Source of the DNA: Pseudomonadota bacterium
GTDB taxonomy: Bacteria; Pseudomonadota; Gammaproteobacteria; Ga0077536
Length of the DNA: 64,000 nt
Assembly: GCA_016719885.1 (NCBI GenBank)
Contig: JADJYF010000027.1
Location: forward strand, 1 to 64,000
Direction of reading: 5' to 3'
Under the pieces are notes generated by a model, which was not told the DNA's origin, searched no databases, and saw only the letters and a list, made by a program, of their open reading frames with translations. Shown one piece after another: positions 1 to 7,884 of this stretch. Every line of letters starts with the position of its first letter. Position 1 is the first letter of the stretch. Made by a program: the position numbers and the translations under genes.

Positions 1-513
1 GCGTCTTCCCGTTTCTGTCCAGCGCCCGAAAAAGGATGCCTACTGGTCAAGGATTTTTAATCATCCAACTCTGCAAAGCGTCGGTAGTCGCAATCAATAC
101 CTGTGCAGATCACACAGATGAAAGATCAGCTAGAAGAGAGTACGTTTAGCGAAGGGCGCATTGAACGACTAGACGAGGCGCTAGAATGCGAGAACCTCAA
201 GACCCCGTCAATCGCTGTTCCATCATCATCCAAATTTGTTCGGGCTTCTGGAATCTCCGAAGACGACATTCTACAAACCGGTCAGAGTTTACTAACCGTA
301 ATGGCCAAACGTGGCGTCAATTTGGTGGTGCATGGGCACCGACATTTTCCGCACATCACGCACATAAAGACAGATGAAGGCGGTGTGCCGGTATTTGGGG
401 CAGGAAGTTTCAGTCGGGCATTGGGGTCAATTGGTACTTATGCTCGTAATCTATTTCAAATGATCTATTTCGAACCGCCGGAGGCAAGGCCTGCTCTCCG
501 CGGGGGTGGATGA
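1..513 (+). pseudogene. Metallophosphoesterase C-terminal remnant (frameshifted, truncated by window edge)
   Basis: The frame from 103 encodes the end of a calcineurin-like phosphoesterase. The segment VVHGHRHFPHI carries the Gly-His-x-His metal-binding motif of this superfamily. It is followed by a GAGSFSR stretch typical of the end of the fold. Positions 2-98 are open in another frame (…FNHPTLQSVGSRNQYL…) and read like the preceding part of the same protein, so a frameshift lies near 95-105. The GTG at 103 is therefore probably not a real start. The family hydrolyses phosphomono- or phosphodiesters with two metal ions. The substrate is unknown. Base composition is visibly lower in GC than after 7.7 kb. 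Gene identity is fairly sure; whether the break is biological is not. Confidence 0.6.
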
Positions 514-838
514 ATACGTGGGAATATAGTATCGCCGTGGGTTGGCAACGAGCCACGGACAAATCTGCGTCGTTGCCGTTCATGAGCGGCTTTGGCGAAA
601 TCTGCCACCCGGGTTGGCTATAGAAATCGGCGAGTTCTTTGCAGCCAATCATTCGAACGACTACATCTACAAAGAACAGCTTCTGGCGCGATTCCCATTC
701 AGATGCGATTGCTTCCTTCAGATTGGCGCACGCTTGCCAAAGAGGAGTTAAAAAGCGCTTTCAAATAGTTCCAGTGACGAGCGGCGATGATGGCTCCTTT
801 GTCGGAATTGGAAAGCCAATAGGTCGGAGTATGTAGCC
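514..838 (+). other. Coding remnant with several frame changes, no intact gene
   Basis: No frame stays open here, but protein-like stretches succeed each other in different frames: about 510-620 (…NTWEYSIAVGWQRATDKS…), about 622-700 (IGEFFAANHSNDYIYKEQLL) and about 700-765 (…DWRTLAKEELKSAFK). The simplest reading is that the metallophosphoesterase gene continued with a C-terminal domain through this stretch and has since collected indels. No function can be given to this part. Confidence 0.35.
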
Positions 839-2735
839 ATGGAGCATTATCGTGATCTTGCATTCGCCGCATATAACGCTCGTTGGTTAACTGAAGAGGA
901 GGTCGGTCGAAGCTTCGTGTTGTCTAAGGACTACGAGCGGCTATTACACCCGGGCAATACGATCCTCTCAGGGCCGCGCGGTAGCGGCAAAAACTACGCT
1001 GCTAAAAATGTTGAATAGCCGGGCCTACGCGGCGTGGATTGCGAGCCGAACGGAAACTGGGAGGTGCCGACAATTCCGTTTCCTGCGGTAGGAACCATCT
1101 ACGTGCCGTCAGACGTGCGATGGTTGGCGGAGCTCGGAGCGCTTATGATGGACTCTCAGCTGGGCGAGCGAGCAGAAAGTCTTACCCAAAGAATTTTGAT
1201 AACTCTCTCTACACTTGAAGCGTGGGTCCGATGCATCGATGAGTATACGCAGAGCGGTACAAAGCAACAGACGTTACTGTGCGCAGAGTTCGCCAAAGAA
1301 TGGGGGTTGGTCGATGCGACGGCATCGACGCACCATCTAAGGCGATGCATTCGTCGAATTGCAAGCGACATTCGATCGGCGCTCAATTCAGGATCATCCG
1401 ACGGCCTAAGTAAAATCATAGAAGGAGATGCCGCCGCTTACGGGACGCATGTGCTCGATGTTTCAACGAGAAACATCGAAATGTTCCGCGACGTTTTAGG
1501 TGGCGACTCAGTGCCAGAACGGTGGTTCGTTTGTTATGACGAACTGGAATTGGCGCCGGATTGGTTGCAGACCGAACTATTAACGTCGCTACGGGAGCAG
1601 ATCAAAACATATATTTGAAGCTTACGTAGGAGTCCGGTACTACCGAGAAACAATACATGGCAACAGCTGCAGGACGTCACAGTTATCAGGCTTTGGTATT
1701 CCCATCTGAATGATGCTTATGGCTTCTGTGAGGCACTCACTGCACAGGCGATTCGTGACCGTTTTCCCGACCAGCAAGTGACTCCAGACGACCTGTTCGG
1801 TAATTCAGTATTTCCCGAGGACGAAGTTGGCTCGTCGTATGAAAAGTACGTATACCGGAAAGGGAGCACCTTTTGGAATGCGGCGAAGCGCTTGGCATCT
1901 CGAGATTTGTCGTTTCGGCGTGAATTGATTCAAAACGATCTCGATCCGGAAGATCCATTTACGGATGAAGGCAGAATTAAGGACGCCTTCGTTAGAAAGG
2001 CCAAACCTATAATTCTCTTAAGAGATGCGTTTTGGGGACAGGGTAGTGGAACGGGCGGTTACCGTAGTCGGGTGACGTTATACGCAGGAAAGCAAACAAT
2101 ATATCGAGTGAGTGAGGGAAACCGCGGGACCTTAAGTCCCTAATGGGGTTGATGTTGGCGGAACTCCCAAATAGTCGCTCATTTAGTGTGGCTTCAGGAA
2201 GGCAGCTGCTCAGTTTTGCGAGACAGGCGCAGGTGCTAAGTTCGTATGCGCATTAAATTGGGCCAGGCGAAGGCGGTTCCAGTGCCAACGGCGAGCAGAA
2301 AGCGCGTATCTGGAGGGCGAATTGTAACTCTCACGGATTTAATCGATAGGTTAGGTAACGCGTTTCGGAGTAACGTTCTTGCGAAGTGTTTGACAAAGAC
2401 CCAGTGGAAGTGTTGAAGTAGAGCAGGACGTAGATGCGCACTTGGAGGCATTGATTCGTGTAGGGCTGCAGCGTGGGTGTTGGTCTGCATAGGCACGTAC
2501 AAAGAAGAAGTCCCATCGACATCTCAGGCATTAGATTTCGACTGAATTTCGCTTTTCTCCAATTTATAAGTTGATTCTTCAAAATCTAAAATCTGGCCAT
2601 CTCACAGAGGTGTTGACTCAAAATTATAATAGTGAGCAATACAAGCTGTTCAGGGAAGACGGCGTAGTTGATTTGTTCGGGGAAGAAAATGAAGAGGATG
2701 CAGAGCGCGCATTCGGTGCCGATCGGTGGCGGTGA
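839..2735 (+). pseudogene. ORC/CDC6-like AAA ATPase, multiply frameshifted
   Basis: The N-terminus starts at ATG 839 (MEHYRDLAFAAYNARWL…). It reaches a Walker A motif, GPRGSGK, that becomes the canonical GKTTLLKML only if one A is removed from the A5 run near 971-975. The next block (1034-1618) ends in a Walker B-like CYDELELAPDWLQ. Later blocks continue in changing frames: 1629-2143 (…LNDAYGFCEAL…), about 2143-2240 (…LMLAELPNSRSFSV), about 2265-2400, and a last block, …FRFSPIYKLILQNLKSG, closing at TGA 2733-2735. At least seven frame changes are needed. The block order and the 'DELELAP…LL..LR' pattern match proteins I know as ORC-CDC6-family AAA ATPases of unknown role. ATP-dependent action is family knowledge; the biological function is unknown. 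Confidence 0.6.
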
Positions 2736-3617
2736 GAGACGTTCATACGATTTATTGATTGTGGCGTGTGGATATGAAACGCGTGCTCGGCATATTGCGG
2801 AATGGGCTGTCGGTTCCGGCGGTAGAAGGATCGCGTTCGCTTTCCAAGAGAAACTAGAAGATATGTCGCGGCAAGAGAATGAGCGATTCTTTAAGGATCT
2901 GGGGTTTGATTTGAGGCCAGTTGAACAATCGGATGGGCCAGCGATATACGAAGAAGTAGCCGCAGCGTTGAACGTCTTATCGGAGAATCGCTCTTCTCTC
3001 AAGGTAGGTATCGACATCAGCATGAGTCGTGCATGGATTGCGGGAATAGTGCGGGCGATTAGGGATTCGGAAGTTGAGGCGGTAGTTACCTCCGATTTCT
3101 ACTATGTGCCCGGCAGTTACTCGGAAGTGATGGAGCCGTACCCACCAAATAGATTTGTGGGACCGCTGGCCGGTTTTCGTGGGCTCGCGCTTCCTGACCG
3201 GCCAACTGTACTTGTTCTTGGCATGGGACAGGACCCGGGACGGGCTGTCGGATTGATCGGCTATTTAGAACCGCAAAAGCTGCTGCTTATGTTGCCGGTT
3301 CCCAGGGCGGAAGCCCAAGGTATGACAAGGATGTTGTCTCGAACAGCGAAGAAGTCGCCAGAGTGTTTCCGGGACTCGAGTTGATTAATTACCGATACGG
3401 AGACCCAGCGTCGCTTCTTAATAAGATGGTCGGGATTGTGGAAGGGCTGGATCGTGAGTGGAGTGTTGTTATGGTTTCTTTAGGGCCTAAGATGTTCGGA
3501 CTATGCACATTACTCGTTTCCACAATAGTGCCAAATACGAGCGTTTGGCGGGTTACGGCGGATGGTGCGGAAGCCTCGCGCGACAAGCTGCCTATTCAGA
3601 ACACGCTTGTTGTTTGA
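2698..3617 (+). pseudogene. Unrecognised Rossmann-like protein partnered with the AAA ATPase (one frameshift)
   Basis: The first part (to about 3320) reads RSYDLLIVACGYETRARHIA, then KVGIDISMSRAWIAGIV and PTVLVLGMGQDPGRAVGL. Alternating hydrophobic strands and glycine turns suggest a Rossmann-like alpha/beta fold. A one-base frame change near 3310-3335 is needed to join the C-terminal part (…FPGLELINYRYGD…GLCTLLVSTIVPNTSVWRVTADG…), which ends at 3617. The repaired length is about 300 residues. The gene overlaps the end of the ATPase gene by ~20-40 bases, depending on the start (ATG 2698 or GTG 2716), so the two were translationally coupled and probably work together. I do not recognise the family. 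A defence or accessory role is only an inference from context. Confidence 0.5.
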
Positions 3618-3801
3618 GCGTTACTTTTGGGGCTGACGATGTCGAGCGGGGTCGGCGTTCTGTGTGGAGGCGCCCTGGGTACGGAGATATCAACCAAGTT
3701 TCTTAGACAGTTGTGGTAAGACCTCCTCGGTGCTGCTCCGTGTTCCTGACATGTGCGCACTATATTTGCAGCTTCCCCGCTCGGGTCAAGGTCTTGTTCG
3801 C
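3618..3801. other. Spacer at the end of the broken cassette
   Basis: No coding frame, repeat or RNA gene is visible between the convergent ends of the Rossmann-like gene and the HTH-protein remnant. Confidence 0.3.
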
Positions 3802-4415
3802 TCATCTACCAATCACTGAGCGAAGGTAGGCGAAGGGCTTCTCGGTCGTAGAGGTGCTCGGCAAGACAGCCTGGGTAGTCGGCGTGGAAGAGGGCGGGGA
3901 CGCGGCGTTATCCAGGGGTATTCCCGGCATCACGGCATTAGCTACGAGATCTGTTGACTGGTTGATTAGCAGGCCACGGTCAGCATTCCTTGCGGCCGGG
4001 GCGCTGCCGGGCGGGGCGGCTGTGCCTGTCTCGGATTGGTAAGCGGTCTTGCTGGTGTAACCCACGCCCTGGTCTCGCATTGTCAACCACCCCTGCCATC
4101 AAATGACCGGGGCCCATGACGTGGATGTCCGGGCGGGTGACACCGAGTGTCCGCTGGTCATACAGAGTGCATATTGATTCGATATTACGGAGCCGTCGGG
4201 GCGAAAGCGTGGCTGGACAGTAAAGCTGTCCGCCTCGGATCGCGAAGGACGCGACGAACGGTTCAAGTAGAGACGCTGCAGTGCAACGCCAGCGAGGAGA
4301 TGCGGGGACAGCATAAGCCGGCCGCATCGGCGACGTAAGCCAGTGCGAGCAGCACAAGCTTGTGGGTGGATGGAAGGTTCTGGCACCAGGCCCAACTGAT
4401 TGCTCGCTCGTTCAT
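3802..4415 (-). pseudogene. Helix-turn-helix protein of integrative elements, broken by stop and frameshifts
   Basis: On the minus strand an ATG at 4415 is preceded by AGGAG at good spacing. It starts MNERAISWAWCQNLPSTHKL and continues LVLLALAYVADAAGLCCP, the typical start of winged-helix proteins that accompany replication or mobilisation genes of integrative elements. The recognition region …HCSVST is cut by TGA at 4263-4265, where such proteins have arginine in 'STRTVRR'. The text then resumes as TVRRVLRD, and in another frame as EADSFTVQPRFRPDGS and NQYALCMT. A final block ends at 3802. One premature stop plus at least two frame changes make it a pseudogene unless the sequence is wrong. 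Confidence 0.55.
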
Positions 4416-4627
4416 GATTCGCTCCTGCGCATGTACTGTGCGCTCGATGGCAATAGTGGGCGCGCATCGGGCGGCAATGTCGAGGGAAAACCGATCATTC
4501 GTTCGGCGTGTTTTTTTGATGCCAATTGAAGGCGCTGACACAAGGCGATGGCGAGCGCCCGATACGCAAGAAGCAGGCGCGAAGACAAGCGTTGGACGCT
4601 TGGCGGCGCGGCGCCCGAGCCAAAGGG

Positions 4628-4668
4628 CCGTCCTCGTCCCTACCCGGCCACGGTAGGGACGAGGACGG
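4628..4668. repeat. Perfect 17-bp inverted repeat with 7-nt loop
   Basis: Arms 4628-4644 and 4652-4668 are perfect reverse complements around the loop CGGCCAC. No T-run follows on either strand, so a simple rho-independent terminator is not indicated. It lies in the roughly 500-bp noncoding stretch between the HTH-protein start (4415) and the hairpin-rich block at 4930. The rest of that stretch shows no convincing gene. Confidence 0.8.
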
Positions 4669-4930
4669 AAATCCGCGCGCCGCGGGCTTTCAGGGCGCGC
4701 GCCTGAGTACGATCGAAGTACGAGGTCGCTGTTAAGGACGACGATGGACGCATTCGGCCGTCGCGATTGAACATGGACGTGTTTTCTGAGCCGCGAAGCG
4801 ACTAAAGGAAAAATTCCACGAATTTCGCTTGAAAACGCCGATTCGTGAGTAGACTTTCCCTCGAAGAACTCATGCGTGGCCACGACGCTTTCGTGGCATG
4901 AAGCAGGCATCCTGGGACTTTAGATGATGC

Positions 4931-5336
4931 GTCAGTCGTAAGACTGTAGTTCCTGTGCGGTGAGGGGTTCAGGCCTCTTTTCCGTTTCTTCTTTGGGCGT
5001 AATTGAAGGGCCGGCAGACATGCCGGGTCTTCAAGCGCGCCCTCATTTGAGCTCACGGGGTTCCCCGTCATTTCTCCCTTATCGGTGCGCCCACACTGAC
5101 CACGCGTATGGATGGGCCCAGGTTCGGTGCGTTGCCCATCCCGCTCGCGCGTTTTATCCTACACGGGTCTACACCCGTCGTTCATCTTTCGGTGTGCAAT
5201 CACCGAGCCCTGATATGCCCGCAAGGGGCAGTTGGAATGGTGTGCATGTGTCCTCCACGAAGACCATGCGCACCGCCGGAAACCGGCATTTTGAGGCCTT
5301 GGGGGTCGTGTCCCCGACCTTTCACGCGCAAGCGTG
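4931..5336 (+). ncRNA. Candidate structured RNA / hairpin array upstream of the integrase
   Basis: At least nine short perfect hairpins follow each other. CAGTC/GACTG (4933-4946) has loop GTAA. TTGAAG..CCGGCA/TGCCGG..CTTCAA (5003-5034) has loop GACA. ACGGG/CCCGT lies at 5055-5068. GGATGGGC/GCCCATCC lies at 5110-5141. ACGGGT/ACCCGT (5163-5178) has loop CTAC. TCGGTG/CACCGA lies at 5189-5206. TGCCC/GGGCA lies at 5216-5230. GCCGG/CCGGC (5275-5287) has loop AAA. CACGC/GCGTG (5323-5336) has loop GCAA. Two loops, GTAA and GCAA, are GNRA tetraloops when read on the plus strand, which favours a plus-strand RNA. The block ends about 56 bases before the integrase ATG. The reading frames crossing it do not look like proteins. 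Single-strand DNA functions (oriT, replication start) are alternatives. Confidence 0.4.
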
Positions 5337-5392
5337 CTCATGTGGCTACGGCCCATGGGTGGTCATCAACACTTACCTGAAACGAAGCGCAC

Positions 5393-6259
5393 ATGAGAGA
5401 CCTCAACTACCAACTGAAAGAATTGTGCAGAACGAACCGAGACGGGAGCTATGCCACGCAGGCGCAGCGCCTGTGGATGCTGACGCTGATCGCAAACCAG
5501 TTACACGACCTCGGCTTTCGGCAAATGGAAGCGCAGTCGCTGAAGCCGAAACATGTCGAGGCACTTATCAAACACTGGCTGGACGGCAAGCTCGCGGTCG
5601 CCACCATCAAGAACCGCATGGCGGCACTGCGTTGGTGGTCGCAGAAGGTGAATCGCGAGAATGTGATCGCTAGAACGAACGATCATTACGGGATCCCTGA
5701 CCGCCGGTTCGTTACCAATATCAGTAAGGCGCAGACTGTGTCCGCTGAAGCCCTGGCCAAGGTCAGGGACACCTATATACGGATGAGTCTCGAACTTCAG
5801 CAGGCTTTCGGACTGCGGCGAGAGGAGTCCATCAAATTCGTGCCCAGCTATGCCGATCGTGGTGACCGATTGGTCTTGAAGGACTCCTGGACCAAGGGTG
5901 GCAAGGCTAGGGATATCCCGATCCGCACCAACGCTCAGCGTCAGGTCTTGGACCGCGCGCACCAAGTCGCCGGGCGCGGCTCGCTCATTCCAGCAAACCG
6001 CAACTACGTCCAGCAGCTGCGCACCTACGAAGGCCACACCAGCCGCGCGGGGCTTTCCAAGCTTCACGGCCTGCAGCATGCCTATGCCCAGCAGCGCTAT
6101 CAAGAATTGACCGGCTGGCCCTGCCCGGCCGCTGGTGGGCCGGTGTCTGCCGAACTCGGTGAGGCACAGAAAGGGGCCGACAGGGAAGCTCGCCTCGAAA
6201 TCAGCCAGGAACTCGGCCACGAACGCGAAGAGATTACCGCCGTGTATCTCGGCAGGTAG
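5393..6259 (+). CDS. Tyrosine recombinase-type integrase (Phage_integr_N family), catalytic Arg replaced by Gln
   Basis: This 288-residue protein has an N-terminal SAM-like DNA-binding part (about 1-110) and a C-terminal recombinase domain. The box I arginine is in FGLRREESIKF, the later His in ELGHER and the nucleophile Tyr in TAVYLGR at the very end. The box II segment reads LHGLQHAYAQ: the conserved HxxR motif is HxxQ, with codon CAG where CGG would give Arg. Strand transfer should be impaired, so the protein may now act only in binding or be in decay. It starts at ATG 5393, after the hairpin block. It is followed 12 bases later by the excisionase-like gene and then the second integrase, forming an integration module. 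Confidence 0.85.
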   Translation: MRDLNYQLKELCRTNRDGSYATQAQRLWMLTLIANQLHDLGFRQMEAQSLKPKHVEALIKHWLDGKLAVATIKNRMAALRWWSQKVNRENVIARTNDHYGIPDRRFVTNISKAQTVSAEALAKVRDTYIRMSLELQQAFGLRREESIKFVPSYADRGDRLVLKDSWTKGGKARDIPIRTNAQRQVLDRAHQVAGRGSLIPANRNYVQQLRTYEGHTSRAGLSKLHGLQHAYAQQRYQELTGWPCPAAGGPVSAELGEAQKGADREARLEISQELGHEREEITAVYLGR

Positions 6260-6270
6260 GGAGAGAAGTG

Positions 6271-6633
6271 ATGGAACGACAGCTAGAGCGGCAGTCGGGG
6301 ATTACCCCCCGACTACTCCGCTTTCGGGATGCGCCGCGCTACCTAGGCATGGACCGCAACCGCTTCAACGCCGAGGTCAGGCCGTGTCTCACGGAGATCC
6401 GTATCGGACGCCAAGGGATTGCATTCGACCGTCTTGAACTGGACGCCTGGGTTGACCACTATAAGACCCGCAACGGGCGTCCCGCCTCTAATCCAACAGG
6501 AGAAGGATTATGGGACGCAAACGAATCCCGGGGCTGCGTGAGCGCGGCGGGATCTGGCATATCGAAAAGCAGATCCTTGGACGCAAGATTCACGAAAGCA
6601 CTGGCACAGGCGACCTCAAAACGGCCGAGCTGA
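6271..6633 (+). CDS. Excisionase/AlpA-like small HTH protein overlapping the integrase gene
   Basis: This 120-residue protein contains RLLRFRDAPRYLGMDRNRF, then an 'IRIGRQGIAFDRLELDAWVD' stretch. That is the layout of winged-helix excisionase or AlpA-like proteins: a recognition helix, then a wing ending in the aromatic-rich DLDAW-type helix. ATG 6271 (or GTG 6268) follows GGGAGAGAAG. Its last 124 bases overlap the start of the downstream integrase in another frame. Such overlaps are what I recall for this excisionase/integrase pair, so the reading is kept. It probably steers integrase toward excision and may repress the module. Exact function is inferred. Confidence 0.6.
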   Translation: MERQLERQSGITPRLLRFRDAPRYLGMDRNRFNAEVRPCLTEIRIGRQGIAFDRLELDAWVDHYKTRNGRPASNPTGEGLWDANESRGCVSAAGSGISKSRSLDARFTKALAQATSKRPS

Positions 6634-7613
6634 TCTTGGCTCGGCGGATTGAGGAAGTCCGCATGGCGAAGATGTTCGGCGTTCGGCCACGCCGGGTATT
6701 CCGCGAGGCGGCAGCACGCTTCCTCGAAGAGAACCTGGCCTTGAGGAGCATCGCGGATTACGCGCGGCACCTGAAGCAGCTGGACCCGTTCATCGGGGAT
6801 CTTGGGATTGAGCAGGTGCACCTCGGCACCCTGCGGCCGTTCATCGAAGCGCGGCTGAAAGATGGCGTGAAGCACAAGAGCATCAATCTCTCGCTCAGCG
6901 TCGTGCGGCGCATTCTGAATCTGGCGGCAAGACTATGGCGGGACGAGGCGGGTAAGACCTGGCTCGAAACCGCGCCGCTCATTCAGATGCTGCCGCTCAA
7001 CGATGTGCGCAAGCCCTATCCCTTGTCATGGGAAGAGCAGGTGACCTTGTTGCAGGCATTGCCAAATCATTTGGCCCGGATGTGCCTGTTCAAGATCAAC
7101 ACTGGCTGTCGGGAACAGGAGGTGTGTCGTCTGCGCTGGGAGTGGGAGATCAAGGTGCCGGAACTCGACACCTCGGTATTCATCATCCCTGGCGCGCGAG
7201 TGAAGAACGGCGAAGACCGATTGGTGGTCTTGAACCGGGTGGCGAAGTCGGTGGTGGAGGGCGTGCGGGGAATGCATCCGACGCACGTGTTCTGCTACCG
7301 AGATCATCCGGTCCGGAAGATCAACAACAGTGCCTGGAAGCGACTTCGCGGCACGGTCGGTCTTAAGCACGTGCGTGTGCATGATTTGAAGCACACCTTT
7401 GGTCGAAGACTGCGCGCCGCCGGCGTGCCTTTGGAAACCAGGAAGGTGTTACTCGGTCACCGCAACGGCGACATCACTTCTCATTACTCGGCGCCGGAAT
7501 TGGCGGAGCTGTTGGAGGCAGCGAATAGAGTTTGCGAAGGAAAGTCCGGCAAAACTCCGGCACTCGTGGTACTGAAACAAAAAACGGCTATCGAGAACTC
7601 GATAACCGTTTGA
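6510..7613 (+). CDS. int: Site-specific tyrosine integrase of the tRNA-Arg-inserted element
   Basis: This 367-residue protein has an N-terminal arm/core-binding region (about 1-160) and a catalytic domain. Catalytic signatures are Arg in TGCREQEVCRLRW, HDLKHTFGRR for box II (His with Lys at the HxxR position, a variant common in this family), LLGHRNGDITSHYS with the third His, and the nucleophile Tyr. ATG 6510 follows AGGAGAAGG. The gene ends 15 bases before the CCA end of tRNA-Arg, which is the usual geometry for an integrase whose att site is the tRNA 3' end. Its last ten or so codons coincide with the tRNA terminator hairpin, so the C-terminal tail (…AIENSITV) is borrowed from host sequence. 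It should catalyse integration and excision of the element to the left. Confidence 0.9.
   Translation: MGRKRIPGLRERGGIWHIEKQILGRKIHESTGTGDLKTAELILARRIEEVRMAKMFGVRPRRVFREAAARFLEENLALRSIADYARHLKQLDPFIGDLGIEQVHLGTLRPFIEARLKDGVKHKSINLSLSVVRRILNLAARLWRDEAGKTWLETAPLIQMLPLNDVRKPYPLSWEEQVTLLQALPNHLARMCLFKINTGCREQEVCRLRWEWEIKVPELDTSVFIIPGARVKNGEDRLVVLNRVAKSVVEGVRGMHPTHVFCYRDHPVRKINNSAWKRLRGTVGLKHVRVHDLKHTFGRRLRAAGVPLETRKVLLGHRNGDITSHYSAPELAELLEAANRVCEGKSGKTPALVVLKQKTAIENSITV
7579..7611 (-). terminator. Rho-independent terminator of tRNA-Arg, embedded in the integrase CDS
   Basis: Arms 7582-7595 and 7598-7611 form a 14-bp stem with one G·U pair and a 2-nt loop. On the minus strand it is followed by six T (AAAAAA at 7579-7584 on the plus strand). 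It lies 18 bases past the tRNA CCA end, in the correct orientation for tRNA-Arg. The plus strand has no T-run after the stem. Confidence 0.75.
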
Positions 7614-7628
7614 ATGTAATCGGCGATT

Positions 7629-7665
7629 TGGCGCGCCCGGAAGGATTCGAACCTCCGACCCCCTA
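7629..7665. other. Predicted attachment site in the tRNA-Arg 3' half
   Basis: The location follows from the integrase gene ending 15 bases away and from the usual use of tRNA T-arm/acceptor sequence as the identity block. No second copy of this sequence is seen between 1 and 7600, so the other att copy must lie left of the window if it still exists. The exact borders cannot be set from one end. Confidence 0.4.
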
Positions 7666-7705
7666 GTTCGTAGCCAGGTACTCTATCCAGCTGAGCTACG
7701 GGCGC
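7629..7705 (-). tRNA. tRNA-Arg (anticodon ACG)
   Basis: The minus strand gives a complete 77-nt cloverleaf. The acceptor stem GCGCCCG pairs with CGGGCGC, with discriminator G and encoded CCA. The D-arm contains AGCTCAGCTGGATAGAG, the anticodon loop is CTACGAA with anticodon ACG, and the T-loop is GGTTCGAATCC. The anticodon stem CCTGG/CTAGG contains a G30·U40 wobble. The 3' end points toward the integrase, marking it as the integration site. ACG (inosine-modified in bacteria) reads CGU, CGC and CGA codons. Confidence 0.95.
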
Positions 7706-7764
7706 GTTGTGCTGCGGGTGCGCGGCTGGGCCCTTTTGGGGCGGCCGGCTTGGGCAGGGCCGGC

Positions 7765-7793
7765 ATTATCGGGGGCGGGTCCGGGGCTGTCAA
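7765..7793 (-). promoter_or_regulatory. Sigma-70 promoter of tRNA-Arg
   Basis: On the minus strand a consensus TTGACA (7788-7793) is separated by exactly 17 bases from GATAAT (7765-7770). Transcription would start near 7758, about 53 bases before the tRNA 5' end. This is the best promoter match in the window and suits a stable-RNA gene. Confidence 0.8.
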
Positions 7794-7884
7794 TTCAGAA
7801 TGTGTCGCGGGGGTGGAGGCAGCAAGTGGTCGGGGCGAGGGGGCGGCGCTACACTCGCCCCTTCCGTTGGACGAGGACCGCGCG

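Noticed and set aside
971..2600. Programmed ribosomal frameshifting in the AAA ATPase
   Set aside because: Too many breaks in both directions, and no slippery heptamer with downstream structure is evident at most of them.
4960..5673. 237-codon plus-strand frame covering the hairpin block and the start of the first integrase
   Set aside because: Composition is not protein-like, it consists of short palindromes, and it runs into a clear integrase gene in another frame. Treated as noncoding.
7750..7884. Upstream in-frame extension of pxpA
   Set aside because: It lies over the tRNA promoter, is Gly/Arg-rich and precedes the conserved start of the family.
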